A stretch of 64,000 nt of DNA from Pseudoscleropodium purum (GCA_963969395.1 OZ017804.1:15872001-15936000), one strand, 5' to 3'. Positions 37,341 to 50,439 are shown, counted from the first letter of the stretch. Numbers and translations: made by a program. Notes: generated by a model from the letters alone, not told the origin.

Positions 37341-39200
37341 GTGCTCAATAAACCAACAAGGTATGTCTTTTAGTTTGCTTCAACAATGAATGAAAAAAAA
37401 AAAAGTTTTTGATTAGGGTATTTGATCTTATACATTTTCAACATGCATTTGAGAACATCTTCTAGAGAGGTCCCCAATTCCTTAAATTCTCAAACCATTT
37501 TGTATTCCACAACAAATTTTCCAACATCATGTTTGATTACTTACTCTCCAATGACTCCAAATCCTATCTTCCCTTTCTAGTAGCTTGTGTTCAAGATTGT
37601 ATATGAATCCTCTTTGAGAATACCAAAGACCCACACAACCTATTGCCTTGCCTTGGGTCGTATGGCATATAAAGAAAGCATCATACCACTTTGAAAACTT
37701 TCCTAGTAGCAAAATTCATCCCCTTTGTGCATTTGCTACAATGTTTGCCTTTGCCATCATTGCAAGAGGTTGGATTGACCTCATGTAGAGAGCAAAGTTG
37801 AGGCCAAATGTATTGGTGAGGGAGCTTCAAGTGTTTAGCCCTCTAACATTTTCCCATGGGCCTACAAGTTCAACTTTACAAACAAGTTGCAGTCTCTACC
37901 TAGTAAATTAACATTGGAGGCCCTTTAAGAGTTCAATATTGATGATGCTCTAATATATGCTGATTCAAAAAAATAGGATTCATTTCTTTCCTTCTTTCTA
38001 TATATCCTTGACTTCTCTATAATCATTGACTCTTAGCAAGATAAAATTAAAAAAATGAAAGTAATTGTATATACTTATAATTCTTTATAATATGACTTTT
38101 TAGTCTTTTTCTTCAGTTGACATTGTATAAAATTACATCATAAGAGGTTTAAATCAAGGCATGTAAATTTGATACCATGGATTTTATGAGTATGCATTTA
38201 GAAAATGGAAATGAGTGTCATTCAAATGCTTTTAAGGTTTGATTTTTATTGTATCATAATTTTTTTTTATCAAAGATACAAATTTGACTTTAAAATATTT
38301 TAACAAATGAATTTGAAATACATTTGAATTTCCTTCATTACTTGTATAAATATTTTTTTAAATATCTTAAATAAAAAAATAAAATGATCCTTAATTTCTA
38401 AGGTGCAAGATTTCTTAGACTAAATTTAATTTGATGGTAGTTTTAATGAAATAAAAATGGAGGATATGTATTTAGAACTTGGCTTTATAAAAAAAGAGAT
38501 TTATACCTACAGAACAAACTTCTAACATAATCAACCCTTGACTTATAAGAAGTGTCTAAATTGGGCAACTTGTATTGCCAATTCTACAAATAACAGTATT
38601 GTAATTTACAAGAAGCACCAAATTATTAAAAGTGTATTTAGAAAGACTCAAAAAAGCAATGAAAGACAAATCCAAATTGACTAATTCAAATTGCAAATAC
38701 ACATATAGAAAAACTCATATCCACATAATTCATAGTTGAATTATTCCATGAGATGCTTGTTGGAATAGTAAGGTAACTATACTTGAAATCTTCTAAATCT
38801 TCAGCATTTGAACATGGTTACAATATTAAGCTATCTAAGTTCCTATTGGATTTTATTGGGAATTGATTGGAGATTCATAATCTCTTTTGTAGCATGCATT
38901 TTTTGAACTTTGCATGAACGAACCATGAATTTCCAAAGTGCTAAAAATAGGTGTATTCTAAATTATGAATTCTATAACTATAGAAGTAGTCCTTTTTATT
39001 GGGCCTAAATATAAAGGGGTTGGATTTTTCAAAAATGTCACAATTAGGTTTATGTTTTGTAAACATGAACCTCAATTATGTTTAGGTTTATTGTAAGGTA
39101 GGTTGTTGTCAACACACCTGTGACCCAATTTTGTCATAATGTAACTTCTACATTCACTTTAAAAACACCAATCTAGAACTACACTACCATGACCCAATTA
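37341..39200. other. AT-rich spacer
   Basis: No ORF or repeat boundary is recognised. The sequence turns clearly more GC-rich after about 39250, the start of the EPFL island. Confidence 0.5.
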
Positions 39201-41409
39201 TGTGAAAATGTAACCTCTGCATTTGCTCTAAGAATGCCAATCTAGAACTATGTTTATTCTTTATTATTGAGAGTAAGTGATGTTGAATGGTTTTAGATTG
39301 GCATCCTCCAATGACATGCTCTTCTCGAATTTTGCCGGAATTAGGTGACTGTTGGTTTTCCAGCAACCAAACTGCTCTTCCCAACTGGTTGCAGATCGAG
39401 CAGTCGACTGATCCAATCTGGACGCCAGATGAACCTGCAAGGAGAGAACCCGATCGACCACACACCTTGCCTGAAGTAAGTTAAGTAAGTGAAGACTAAT
39501 ATTATTACATTCAAATGCGTGCTGGCAGACTCGTGATTGTTGCGGTCTCGTTCTATCCTGCGCAGATCGACACCTGCAAGCGAAGAGTGTTCTGCAGTGA
39601 AAAGAGGTTCAATGGCGTTGTGTGAGGGCAGGAGACCAGCTGCATCATTCTTTCCAAGATGCCTGGCTCGCTCCCCCCTCGATCCCCGAGTCAACTGACT
39701 ACCTGTCGCCTCTGTCACGTCGCTCCAGTAGAGCTTCTTCGGCTCCTGTCCCGAGACCCGAGCTTGACGTACGACGCCAGCAACTCCTGCAAGGCGGAGA
39801 AAAAAAAAATGAAACACGGGACTCACCAAGCTACTGTAGCTAGCTGCCTGGTGAAGTTATTCCCAGCAGTGAGTGTCCAAGAGTCTACTAGCTCCCGCGG
39901 GGATTGATCGGAGTAATCGGCCATGGTGAAGCTAGCTAACTGAGCTCCAGTAGAAGCTAGTTGCGCAGGGGGAGAAATTGATCCCAGTTGGCTCGCTAGT
40001 AAGAGACAAATTCCTCCGAGAATGGTGCTGAGAGATTATGTCCGACGTACTGCTTCCGGTTGTCTCGATCCCTGAGTGGTGGAGCAGCGTCACGGTAGAC
40101 TTCTGCAGCCGCAACAACAATTGCCTTGATCGACGCAGAGACTCATGTTGGGAAGGTGCGAGGATATGTTAATTGCTGATAATTCACCAGCTGACTTCTC
40201 CAACCGTCGTAGCTAAGTCTAGAGCCGATTGATCAGTGAGGTCAAGGACAGTCACAAAGCTCGTATATTAAGGCTACCTTCTTCATTCTAGCTCTCAGTA
40301 GCACTCTCATCCGTGTTTTCCAAAGCTCAAGGAGATCCAGCTAGCTAGTCCACGCTTCCGCGCTAGAGCTTGTGCCTGAGAATTGATTCCAAGGGTCATC
40401 CTCTGACGCTGTTGCTTCTGTTTTTTGATGCTGGATTTAGTGACAGTCTTGACATTCCACAAGTGAAACTCCTTGCTAGCTTTGGTCACGTGACTGAATT
40501 GTGCGGTTAGTATCAATATTCAGCTGAATCTCAGACGGTCGTTAGTCAAGGAGAACATAGACTGCCTTTCTAGTGACCCGCCAGCTGCTTGCTGTTACCG
40601 CCACGTTCTTGTCTTGTAGATTTCGTTTCATTTTCTTGGTCGTTGAGCTGGTCAAGTCATATCACGCAAATTGCGAGTGTGAGTATACTGCAGTGGGCTG
40701 ACTACAAAGGCAGGAGAGAGACTGAAAAAGAATTGAACTTTGACGTGGTAGTGAGGATTACGTGACAAGAAGCTAGCTGCAGTCACCCACCAGTTATTTA
40801 CACTCTGTTGCACTTCTTGTTGTGACGTTTGATCGCACAAACACAACTCGGTAGCTAACGACATCAGGGAGCTGCAATTGCAAGGTTCTTACTCCTCCAT
40901 AAGAAGATCGAGAGGTGGAGCTAGTGAAGCCCTGTACGTACTTCTCCACGGATCACTTCGTTCCCAGCTCCTCTCTCCATCACGCCTCGCTAGAGCCGTA
41001 TTGTGTACATGAGTGCAGGCAGCTGCTGCAGCAGCCACTCATCACGAGTCACGGTCTGGATTTGACCCGCCTGACATAGCCACGTCTTTTCGCACTGACG
41101 CAGTTTCCTCAGTTCCTCTTCCCCACCCGGTCCGTCGATCCATCGTTTCTCGAAGCCAATTCGTTGCAGTGTAGCTAAATTCGCTGCTTTCGGAACGGTG
41201 CGTACCGTCAGGAGTGATCGGAGATTTACACACATTGGAGCTTGCTTGGCCGGCACAGGCGATCTTTTGATTTGCTGAGCAGCCTGAGCTCCAAAGACAA
41301 CTTGCCTGTTCGACATACACGCTCGATCAGCTTCGCTGCGGCTCTGAGTATCATTCAGTGAGTGGAAGGTGCAGAGTTGGAGGCTCAAGGAGAGAGAGGA
41401 GCTAGCACC
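39201..41409 (+). other. GC-richer upstream region of the EPFL gene
   Basis: Presumed promoter and 5' leader of the gene starting at 41410. CTAGCTAGCT-type runs occur repeatedly (about 39837-39845, 40340-40350). Long ORFs on the minus strand (39341-39829, 40990-41526) have no recognisable domain and no splice support, so I leave them out. I could not place a TATA box or transcription start with confidence. Confidence 0.4.
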
Positions 41410-43183
41410 ATGTCGGTCGCTTGCTTGATCGTCACTCTCGTGCTTCTGGTGTTGTTTCCCGCTTCGGTCGTGGCACGCACGGGACCAGCTGGTAATTCTC
41501 TCTTCTTTGCAATTGCTTGATAACATTCACTTCGCCCAATATTACCTGTAGTGAATCTGAATGCTTTCCATCCTGTACTGGAGTAAGTAGTTACACAAAA
41601 GTTCAGCTTAATTTCTCTGCCGGTCAGAGGTATATCATGTCACTGCAGGCTTGACAGTTTTGCTGGTTTTCACTTGGACACGAAGTAGATGATTCCACAG
41701 GCTAAGGAATTTAAAGGAAAGGATTTAGTGTAGTAGTTTCTTCATTTTTTCCACTTATCTTGTGGCTCAGTAGCAAGATTTTTAGGAATTATGGAATTTC
41801 TCTCAACTCTGCTTTTTGGATCGAAATATTTTGGTTCCCTGTCTTGTAGAATTTACTGTTTGACACAATTAATCTGGTAGATGGGCTTGGCCAAGCAGAT
41901 CGCCTATTTCTATCAGTGTGTTTATTGTGGCCATGCTAGCTTATTGTTGAGAGGAATTTGAGAAGTAGCTAAGGACGTGCAGAAGAATAAAATTTGCTTT
42001 TACTCTAATGGATTTGGCAAGTCAGTGATATATATCGAGATAATTCATTCTACATTGTTTTTGAGGATTGATTTGGGGATTCGTATTTTGTCTTCACTAA
42101 AGAGGGCGATACTCACTTCTGTCATTTTTCGATGCGTTACAGGCAGTGTGGAGCGAACACCCGAACTAGCAGGCCCAGCTCCCGCCAAGCTGGAAGTGCT
42201 CCCGGAAATGGCAGAAGTGAAAGCACATACCATCGAGGTAATAATTTCAAAATCGCGTCAATTGCAGTTTTGAAAGAGACCGTGTCAGTTAAAAAAACAA
42301 AAGAGAAGAATAGAAGGCATTCCGACTCCCGAGAGCGGTTCAGAGGGCAATTGCCTCTACTTTAGCTAGTTTGCCATTGATGAAAATGATCAAGATATTC
42401 AGTTAGAATCTTTAACTCCCCTGAATATAATAATAGTATACAATAACGAGCCTAGAAGCTTGGAAAAGTTGGCAGAGTCACGCCAGAATTTACGAGTGAT
42501 TTCTACTATTGATTCATTCTTTACAATAACATTTTTGAACATAAGCTACACTACCTACGTCAAAATAGCAGGCATGGAGGACCGGAATCATTGTCCTTGA
42601 ATTAATCTCATGTTGGCAGTATAAGTACTCTGAAAGCCGCCTCAGGGAACAGCCTGTCTCCCTTCTTTACACCGTCGCCTCATTCAGTGACGCTAGAGAC
42701 AGCAGCCTGATGAGGGGGTCCAATTCTATTGACACCAGAACCCATGGAAACTCTCAATTGCGTAGTAGTACATTTTCAGCTTCAGTGAAACGAATGATTA
42801 AAATTTCCAACAGTACGTGGCAGCAAATCGTGAGAAGGAGACTTATTCCACCTTTGTACAGTATTCTATTCCGCTCGCCTTGGTCATTGAAATTAAAATC
42901 ACCTGTGGTGGAATTTCAGAGTGTGGATCATTTGAGAATTGCGCCTCAGGACGCCGACTCCATCTTCCATTTCCACAGCAACGATGGCAGCAGCAGCGGC
43001 AGCAGCAGCAGAAGAGGCTTGGTGGGGTCATCTCCCCCCACTTGCAGAGCCAAGTGCGGCACCTGCCAACCTTGCAAGGCAGTGCACATTGCCATCGGCA
43101 GCCCACATGGCGTCATCTCCGAGACCGAGTATTACCCTGAGGTTTGGCGATGTCAGTGTGCCAACAGGTACTACATGCCATAA
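41410..43183 (+). CDS. EPIDERMAL PATTERNING FACTOR-LIKE secreted peptide precursor (EPFL4/5/6-like)
   Basis: Three coding exons: 41410-41491, 42143-42237 and 42620-43183 (stop TAA). The introns have GT...AG ends and compatible phases. The 246-residue product starts with a hydrophobic signal peptide (MSVACLIVTLVLLVLFP, likely cut after Ala22), then a variable Ser/Arg-rich propeptide. A dibasic RR at 190-191 precedes a C-terminal domain with GSSPPTCRAKCGTCQPCKAV and EYYPEVWRCQCANRYYMP. Its six cysteines (201, 205, 208, 211, 237, 239) have EPF/EPFL spacing. Known family members are apoplastic ligands of ERECTA-family receptor kinases (with TOO MANY MOUTHS for some) that control stomatal and organ patterning; that role here is inferred. 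The ATG follows AGCACC, a good plant context. A further 90-nt intron (42830-42919, GTGAGA...TTTCAG, in frame) may be spliced, giving 216 residues. Confidence 0.85.
42830..42919 (+). other. Possible in-frame third intron of the EPFL gene
   Basis: The segment begins GTGAGAAG and ends GGAATTTCAG, has no stop in the reading frame and is exactly 90 nt. Removing it keeps the frame and deletes 30 residues that look unlike a propeptide (basic and hydrophobic). Donor context ATC/GTGAGA is acceptable but not ideal. Either retained or spliced forms would give the same cysteine domain. Confidence 0.45.
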
Positions 43184-44639
43184 GCAAATTATGGGTCGAA
43201 ATTGTCACTTGGACTGGTCGCTTGTAAAATACTGGCTTGGCATCACATTAACTTAAACTTAGTGGCTTGTAATAAGAGAGATCGACAACGCTGACAGCGA
43301 CAAAGTTCAGTAGGATAATAGTAGGAGGAGGCTCTCACCAATTGGGCATGGCCGATGATTCATCTGCCGTCGGTTGCTCAATGTTACCAACACTCGATCG
43401 ACGGGTACGTATATAAGTTAGTACTTGGTTGAAGATCTTCTTCGCTGTCAGGAATCACTGGTTCATATGATTCTCTGAGGTAGTCGTGTTGCAGTTGCTC
43501 GATAGCTCAACAGATTCTCTACTACCTACCTAGCGAGAGCAAGAAATTCAAGTTCATATGAGATAGGCTTTTTTTTAATTTTTAGAAAAGATTAATTAAG
43601 TTCGTACATAAGCTACAACGGATTAGGAATTAGAGCCCCTTAACCGGGGGCGAGAAAGTCCCACATTGAGTTCTGTATAATTGGATCAACTTAAGCTTAT
43701 GTTACGTTACGCTGTATTGAAAGTAATTTTACAGGAAAAAATATATTCTTGCAACCGACTGTGAGTGGTACTACGTTGAATACCCATTAACACACACTCC
43801 CATTAAATGTGCGTGCTTGTGAATCAATGTGATCTGGTTGCGGCACGGTTCCCCGTGGGCCAAAGTAAACTATGAAGGATGCTTTGTCATTGCTTGACGG
43901 CAGTCTCCAACAGGTTGTCTGTGTCAGGCCTCAGCCAGGACAGGCTGTAAGCTATCGGGATCGTCATGGGCGTATGGTGCCGAACTGCCGAACAAGAGTA
44001 TTATATACACCAATTGTCTGGAATTGAAACACGTACCTCACTTCGGCATTTTCTTTCTTTTCTTTGGAATGTGAAAGGTGAGATTTCATTGCAAAGGAAG
44101 CTTACTTAAATTCGGATCCTCTCTGGTGGACATTGGCGGGCTCGCCCATTTCGCTGCAAAGAACACCAAAAAAATTGCAGCATATCTTCAGTGTTCCCTG
44201 AATGAAAACTTGTTTTAAGTTTGCTGCCTGTGTCACTTCCTTTCTGCCGGCCACTAATCAACCATCCGGGGCAGCACAGGCTGGGGCACAATCTAAGACT
44301 GTCACAGAGCCACTGACAACGAACATACGATTCACTACAACCCTGACACTAAATATTATAACCGACATGTTAGCTGATAGGCGTAATTACAAAAATGGTT
44401 CTCGTTCGTGATTTTAGTATGGTTTTCAGACTAATTCGACACAAGCCAGGGCTATCTAGATATTCAATTCCAGTAGAGTGGCATAACTGACAACCTGCAC
44501 GGCATCAGGGTAAACTGCTGGAAGACAGGAAGAGTAGCTACAGTACACATTTTCCATATTGAATTGAAAGCGTTGAGTTCTGTATATCAATGACGGTATG
44601 TTTTCAAAGTACTCTTTGCTTTCTAGAAGATGAACGGGG

Positions 44640-44683
<44 letters not shown>

Positions 44684-47299
44684 GTACTATGATATCTAGT
44701 GTACATGATTTTGCCATTGATAGTAAGACCCGTAGCCGCCTGGACAACCACAAAATAGGGTGCAAGTTTATGCTGTGGACCTAAGTTATGTAGGAAGTAA
44801 GTTACACAAGGAGAAGCTCAAGGCCTTCGAGGACTACCTCGGTTTTGTGCACGGCAGTCACTATTACTACAAGAGCAGATAAGGTACTGAAACTAAACAA
44901 GCATGAAGAAACAATAATGAAATCATAAATATTCTTGTGAACAAGGCTCACATGATATTGGCCACGTTGATGATCGTAGCAAGAGAGTGACGCACTCACG
45001 CAGACTTCCTTATAGAAAATTAATTCCTAAGATATGCTCCCATCATGTGTTTGGTAGTAAGTTATGCTTGCTCTTCCTGTCAGGTCAGGTCAGTTTCATA
45101 GCAGTTTTCAGCTTGCTTGCTTGTCAGGATGTCCCTGTCAGTTTCTGCTGCTGCTGCCTGGACACCATGATATTTTCCACAAACAGCTACATCCAATTGT
45201 TACCAAAACAGTATGTTGTTACAAATTCTTGAGCAGGAGGAGACGACGCATGTCGTGAGAGAATGTATGTCCCTCCGGACGAGGTCGTGCCGGATGACAC
45301 CACAGCGAGCAGCATAATTTCCAGTTTATATCACTTCATTCACTTGTATTCGTGCTAAAATTCCGAAGAACAAATGAAAGTTCCTGTTACAGAGGTGATC
45401 AAATTAGACCATTCAAGTACTAGCTTCATCACCTTCACTGTTGAATTCACCGATTGTTAAAGTCAATCTTCGTCCGGTTAACGTCCCGTTAACGTCAATC
45501 TTCGTCCACAAATAATTTCCATCATTGAGTGTGGCAGTGTCGCTTTGAGAGCCATCTTCGGCCCCGCCACATATGCCAGTCTCTACATAAGAATTTGAGA
45601 GCAAGAGGTCGGTTTCTTAATTCGTGCCTTACTCCAATTATAACTCAACGTCAGGATCACCCAAGTTGACCGGTACCCGCTCGCATTCAAATCAACTTAA
45701 TCAAGCCACCAGTAAAAACACCCCCTTCATATGACGCTGTCGTAATCAGTTCGGAATGACGTCTTCAAGGCAAATCGAAGTGACGACCTTTCTGGCATTG
45801 AAAGGATCATTAGACTGCATTATGTTGGCGACGAAATTTTACTTAGTGATATATGACTGAGGCAGCTCGTCGTGCAGGTGACTTGATGATACAGCAACGA
45901 GACAAAGCTAGCTTCCAGGAGGGAAAACGACATTTCTCTCCCTCGATCTCCGACCTATTCCTTTACTAGCGTCGTTTAAGAAACTTACTTCTCAGATACA
46001 GAGTTTCCATTTTCTCGAACTGGGATGACCATTTGCTGACGAAATTATCATTGTCACAGGCGGCAGTCAGGAGCTCATTAGGGCAAGACTGAGCGCCTGG
46101 CGGAAACTGTGGGTGTCTTGCGTCATCAAATTGGTGGGAGGGGAGCAAGAAACTAATAACAAGATACAGTAGCAGCAGCTAGCAACATGTTCGTAAGTAC
46201 AGCAGCAGCTACTTCTCTCGGTCCTGCTAATATCACGAACTAGACTGAGAGCCCAGCTCCATTGTAGATGAGTAGCTAGTACTGCAAGGTGATGATGGCA
46301 TAGACTTTGGCAATAAGTGAGCAGATAAGAAATGCTGCTACCTGTCTGGTGTACGTACCTACCGATCGATCGATCGAAGCCCTCAGCCCTGTCGTCGACG
46401 AGCACAATCTCCGAGACGAGCGCGTTCTTCGAGACGTCGTATAACCACCACAGATTTTTTTGCCCTCCAGACTATCCCAAGGGTAGGGGAAGCTGGTGAG
46501 GTACGTACCCACATCAAGCGTGCTGTAAGAGACAAAAACCGATTCAATCTCTCACACAATGGGAAATTTGATGAAGCCGGAAGGGTCAGCTGAAGCTTCT
46601 GTGATCCACCGCTGGCCACGTCCCCAGCTAGCTGCGTGCCAAGCGAGTGTTTTGTTTTCTCTTCTGAAACCAATGTCGTTGGCTGGTAGGGAGTCAAATG
46701 ATCGATCGAAGCCGTAGGAAATTTGACTTATCCTATAAGAGAGAGCCCCACCTGAATGTGTACGTCAACCAATTCAAGCTCCATGCACGGCTCCATATCG
46801 TGAACCAATAATAGGTTATTTGATGATCTCAAGACCACAATTGTCTTTTTATACTTGGCAGCTTGAGAGGGTCAAGGATTCGGTGGAGGAGCAATTGCAA
46901 ACTTATTAAATAATTTCATTATTTAATTAGTCCAGTTCGCCGGTGAGGTTTATGAGCTCCCTCCAGCAATTTGAATTGAATTGCCTGGCATGGTGTTCTG
47001 CATGCCCAGGGGGGATGGGTTCCAAGAGAGGAAATCAAGAGGAAAAAAAACCCACGGGAATCTCTGAAGAATTTAATAAGTACAATGTGCTATTCAATTC
47101 TAAATAATTATTTTGACACAGGATTTAGGGGATAGCCTACATCTGGCTTAAACTTACAGTGGAGGATTTTATTTTTCTGGAAACCTTGTGAAATTAGATT
47201 TCAAGACTTTGAATCTTCTTAACTTGGAAATAATGCAAAAAAGACTTTGAATTAAAGATTTTCTATGTTGAAAAATTGACTTGAGAATCTTGTGAAAAA
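43184..47299. other. 3' flank of the EPFL gene, GC-richer, no second gene supported
   Basis: AATAAGAG at about 43269 could serve as a poly(A) signal. A small ORF at 44202-44411 (69 codons) and a minus ORF at 45604-45413 have plausible amino-acid mix but no recognisable domain, so they are not called. GATCGATCGATCG occurs near 46365. From about 47050 the sequence becomes AT-rich again. Confidence 0.45.
44642..44680. repeat. (GT)n microsatellite, 39 bp
   Basis: Uninterrupted GT dinucleotides; the poly-Cys/Val ORF across it is an artefact. Confidence 0.97.
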
Positions 47300-48073
47300 A
47301 AATTGATTTTCACTCTATAGAGTAGACAATAGTTTAGTAGAAGTAGATACTAGATGGAAGAAAATCTGATTTGCCTGGACTTTCAGGTTAATTGGTGCAA
47401 AAACAATGTCTTTTGATCTGGAAGTTTCCACAAATTCATGTGACACTTGTTGCTCAAACCTCCTCCTTGGTTAACCCTCCCTAGGATTCTTGGTTAATTG
47501 TTTCCTTCTCTTTGTGTTTTTTAATGCAGTGGTCATTATCTCTTTGGAAAAAGGAAAAAGAAAAAAATAGAAGGAAAAACTAAATTGTAAACAATTCTAA
47601 GATGGAATTGAAGTTCACTAATCCCATCAATGAGATTGTTCTAGAAAGAAAACTAGTCCATGTGCAACTTTTTTCTGAAAAATAGATCCTATATGATATT
47701 TTGAGAAGATAATGTTTTGATTGCCCTCAAAATAAGATCCTTCGTAACTTTCTCTTCATTAGTTCAAATAAAGTGAATCAAAGGTTCTTAGTGTAGACAA
47801 AAACATTTTTCTATAACAAACAAAAATTTGAAAATTTCATTCTGAGATACTATAATTTTTTTGGTGCTACCTAGCACCCTCCATTTTGAACTTTAGGTAG
47901 CATAATTTTGAATTCTCAATCCCAAGGATTGATTGAAATAAAAATGATATTCCCTCAAAGACAATGATTATTGTACTTCAAAAAACAATTTACAAAAATC
48001 ATGCCAAAAATTGAGATCATAAGAATTTGCTCGAGCCTTCAAAAGTCCCCAAGGGACTCTTGATCCTTTAGAA
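47300..48073 (+). mobile_element. Family B element, right portion
   Basis: The interior follows the order at 57128 (TTCTAAGATGGAATTGAAG, AAAATTGAGATCATAAGAATT). It ends TTGATCCTTTAGAAG followed by TTAA (48074-48077), matching the right end at 57955. The left terminus is not clear. Confidence 0.5.
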
Positions 48074-48240
48074 GTTAAAGATAAAATACTGTACTTAATA
48101 AGAATAAATTTTATACTAGATTTTCTCAAAAAACTTTTTGTTTCTATCCCTAATCTCCCATAATGCAAAGTCCAATCAAACCTATAATAAAGAATCAAAT
48201 AAAACACAAACTAGTCTTATAAAAAATAATATAATTCTTA

Positions 48241-48800
48241 AAGTCTCAAGGCCATTTTTCTTCAGAAACCACTCAAAACTACCATTTTCAATGCAAATAA
48301 TGAAAAGTTTGAACACTTGTTTCCTTTGCATATTCAATTGTAGGATTTTGCACTAAACCACTATGAAAATTTATGAAAGAAATTTCAAAAACCTAGACCA
48401 TATCAATTACAAGATATAAGCATTTGAAGTGATTGAGAGAACAAGCTCTTTTGCTCTTATTTTAACTAGATTATTAGGCCTTGAATACTCTTAATTTTAA
48501 ATTCTTATATTCTAAATTGCGATATTCAAATTTTTTTATATTGAAGAATTGAATAATTGAATTGAGAGTTTAAGGAAAAAAACCATATGCAACTTCTTCT
48601 TTTTTGAAAAATTGTTAAATTGAGTTCATAAATGAATTCAATACATTATTTTCTCAAGAATTTGCTAGGATTGCCTACAAAACAAAAAGCTTCATAACTT
48701 TTACATCATTTATCCAAATGGAATGAATCAAATCTTTCCACATAGACAAAAAAATAATCTATAAATTCTTTTTGCTCACTCAATCCCTAAACCATCCCTG
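48241..48800 (+). mobile_element. Family B element, left portion
   Basis: Begins TTAAAGTCTCAAGGCCATTT followed by ACCACTCAAAACTACCATTT, the left-end order of family B with the initial CCCC lost. CTTCATAACTTTTACATCATT appears near 48690. The right terminus was not found; the end is approximate. Confidence 0.5.
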
Positions 48801-49900
48801 TAAAGAAAATTTGATTTAAGAGTCAAAAGCCTGGTAGGCAACATTGTCAAAGCATAGGTAGTCTTAAGAAAAACATTTTGCTCCATTTTGCAAGCTTTGC
48901 TCTCAACACATACATTGCCTTCATGCCCCAAAGTTTTTATGTGCAACTCTAGTACTACATAACATGAGTGAAGAATAAGTTCCTACAATTATAACTTTTA
49001 AGTGATCAAATTTAATATTTACAAACAAAAATTGGTCTACGTTTAGCCCTTTGATGTCCCAATCATTTCCAACAAAGTCTAATTGTCCTATTGAAACTTA
49101 TAAACATTTTATTCACAGCTTATAAAGCTAATTTTTCAAAATGGATGAAACTTTTTGTTCTTACAAGTTTCTGTTAAATGTTTACAATGTTTTGGGAAAA
49201 AAATGAAACTATAATTCTCAAATTTTACAAATTTAGATTTTGAAATTTAAAAACTGAATATGTTGAATACTTTATTATACTGCAGTTAGGCATAGACCCA
49301 CAAAAAAGAACTTGCAAATGCTACAAGATGCTCAATATTTTCTATCTTTGACATCTGAAAAGAGAATTTAAAATTGGTCTAGATCAAATTCATTTTCTCC
49401 TAAGAAATGAGGTTTCACCAAACAGCATCCACTTCCTCAACGATTTACAGTAGCTAGGGACCCCAAAGCGTACACAATATTCAAGCAACCTTTTAGAATT
49501 CAGCGGTTCTGAAATTTCACCCTTCACTAGTTTTGGAGAAAATCAGGAATCGTTCATGTCCACATTTCATCTCAGTGCAAGAAAATATTCTGCACCGGAG
49601 GTCGATCAATCCATCCCCTGTAATTAGATGACCGATCGAAAGTGCTGGCGAGACCAGAATTGTTACTAACATCCTCTCCAGGTTAACTTATACAATTACA
49701 ATCTTATGTGTGTAATTACATGCTTGGTTGAAAATGTCAAATAACGAATGAATCAAAGATAAAAGTTTAAAAATTAAAAACAAACAGCAAGTTGTAGTAT
49801 TGAATGAGGCTTCCACGCATTAACACGCTCTGGGTAAGGTAGAAGAGTGACGGTGGGCAGGCACGAGTGTATGTACTTGCGTAGATGGCGGAGTACTTAC
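48801..49900. other. AT-rich spacer grading into moderately AT-rich sequence
   Basis: No supported exon. A minus-strand open frame around 49690-49520 lacks a convincing acceptor and is not called. Confidence 0.4.
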
Positions 49901-50204
49901 CAGGCCAGAGGATTCCTCGAATGAGATGAAGAGAAGACTCATGCGAAGCTTGGCGTTTTCAACTGCGTAGAAGGAAAACGGGACACTCTTCATCAAAGGA
50001 CCAGCTAGGCAACTTCGGAAAGCGAGCTCTCCGTCAGCCTGCAAGTAACCACTGATATGCACAGGACTGACCACAGGAGGAGGAAAGGAATTGTAAGATA
50101 AAGTGGAAAATGAATCATGAGCTGCAGTAAGTTTTGAATGGGACTGATGATACTGTATACACTTACAGCAATGGCGAGGCAGGCCAGGCATGTTTTGGGG
50201 GCGG
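49901..50204 (-). CDS. Possible two exons of an unidentified minus-strand gene
   Basis: Two minus-strand segments have good splice signals and matching phase. The first is 50204-50167 (38 nt, acceptor TTTTGACACAG, donor GCT/GTAAGTG). The second is 50038-49901 (138 nt, acceptor TTACTTGCAG, donor CTG/GTAAGTAC). Joined, they read APKTCLACLAIA then ADGELAFRSCLAGPLMKS and on through RMSLLFISFEESSGL without a stop. I do not recognise the protein. No start, stop or neighbouring exons could be assigned with confidence, and chance or pseudogene remains quite possible. Confidence 0.25.
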
Positions 50205-50439
50205 CTGTGTCAAAACAGATTAAAAGCTGCTAAGGAAGAACTCTGCGCGCATGCAGCTGGCCAACAAACTAGAGGCTCCACGTACGTACTTTCTCAGGAA
50301 AAACAAACATACGTATTAACTTACATCTATACGTCTGCAAATCACAGACTATCCAGTCTTCTCGCACGTTGAGATCATGTCTGAGGTATGCCGTTCCGTA
50401 TTCTCCTCATATTTGTACTTTGAGGCTACCTGTACCATG

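Noticed and set aside
39655..39685. GATGCCTGGCTCGCTCCCCCC resembling the miR160 core
   Set aside because: Matches only the first ten or so bases and then departs; no hairpin partner was seen nearby.
39341..39829. 162-codon minus-strand ORF
   Set aside because: Composition is unremarkable, there is no domain, and it lies in the presumed upstream region of the EPFL gene; could be chance in GC-richer DNA.
40990..41526. 178-codon minus-strand ORF
   Set aside because: It overlaps EPFL exon 1 and its leader on the other strand; no recognisable domain.
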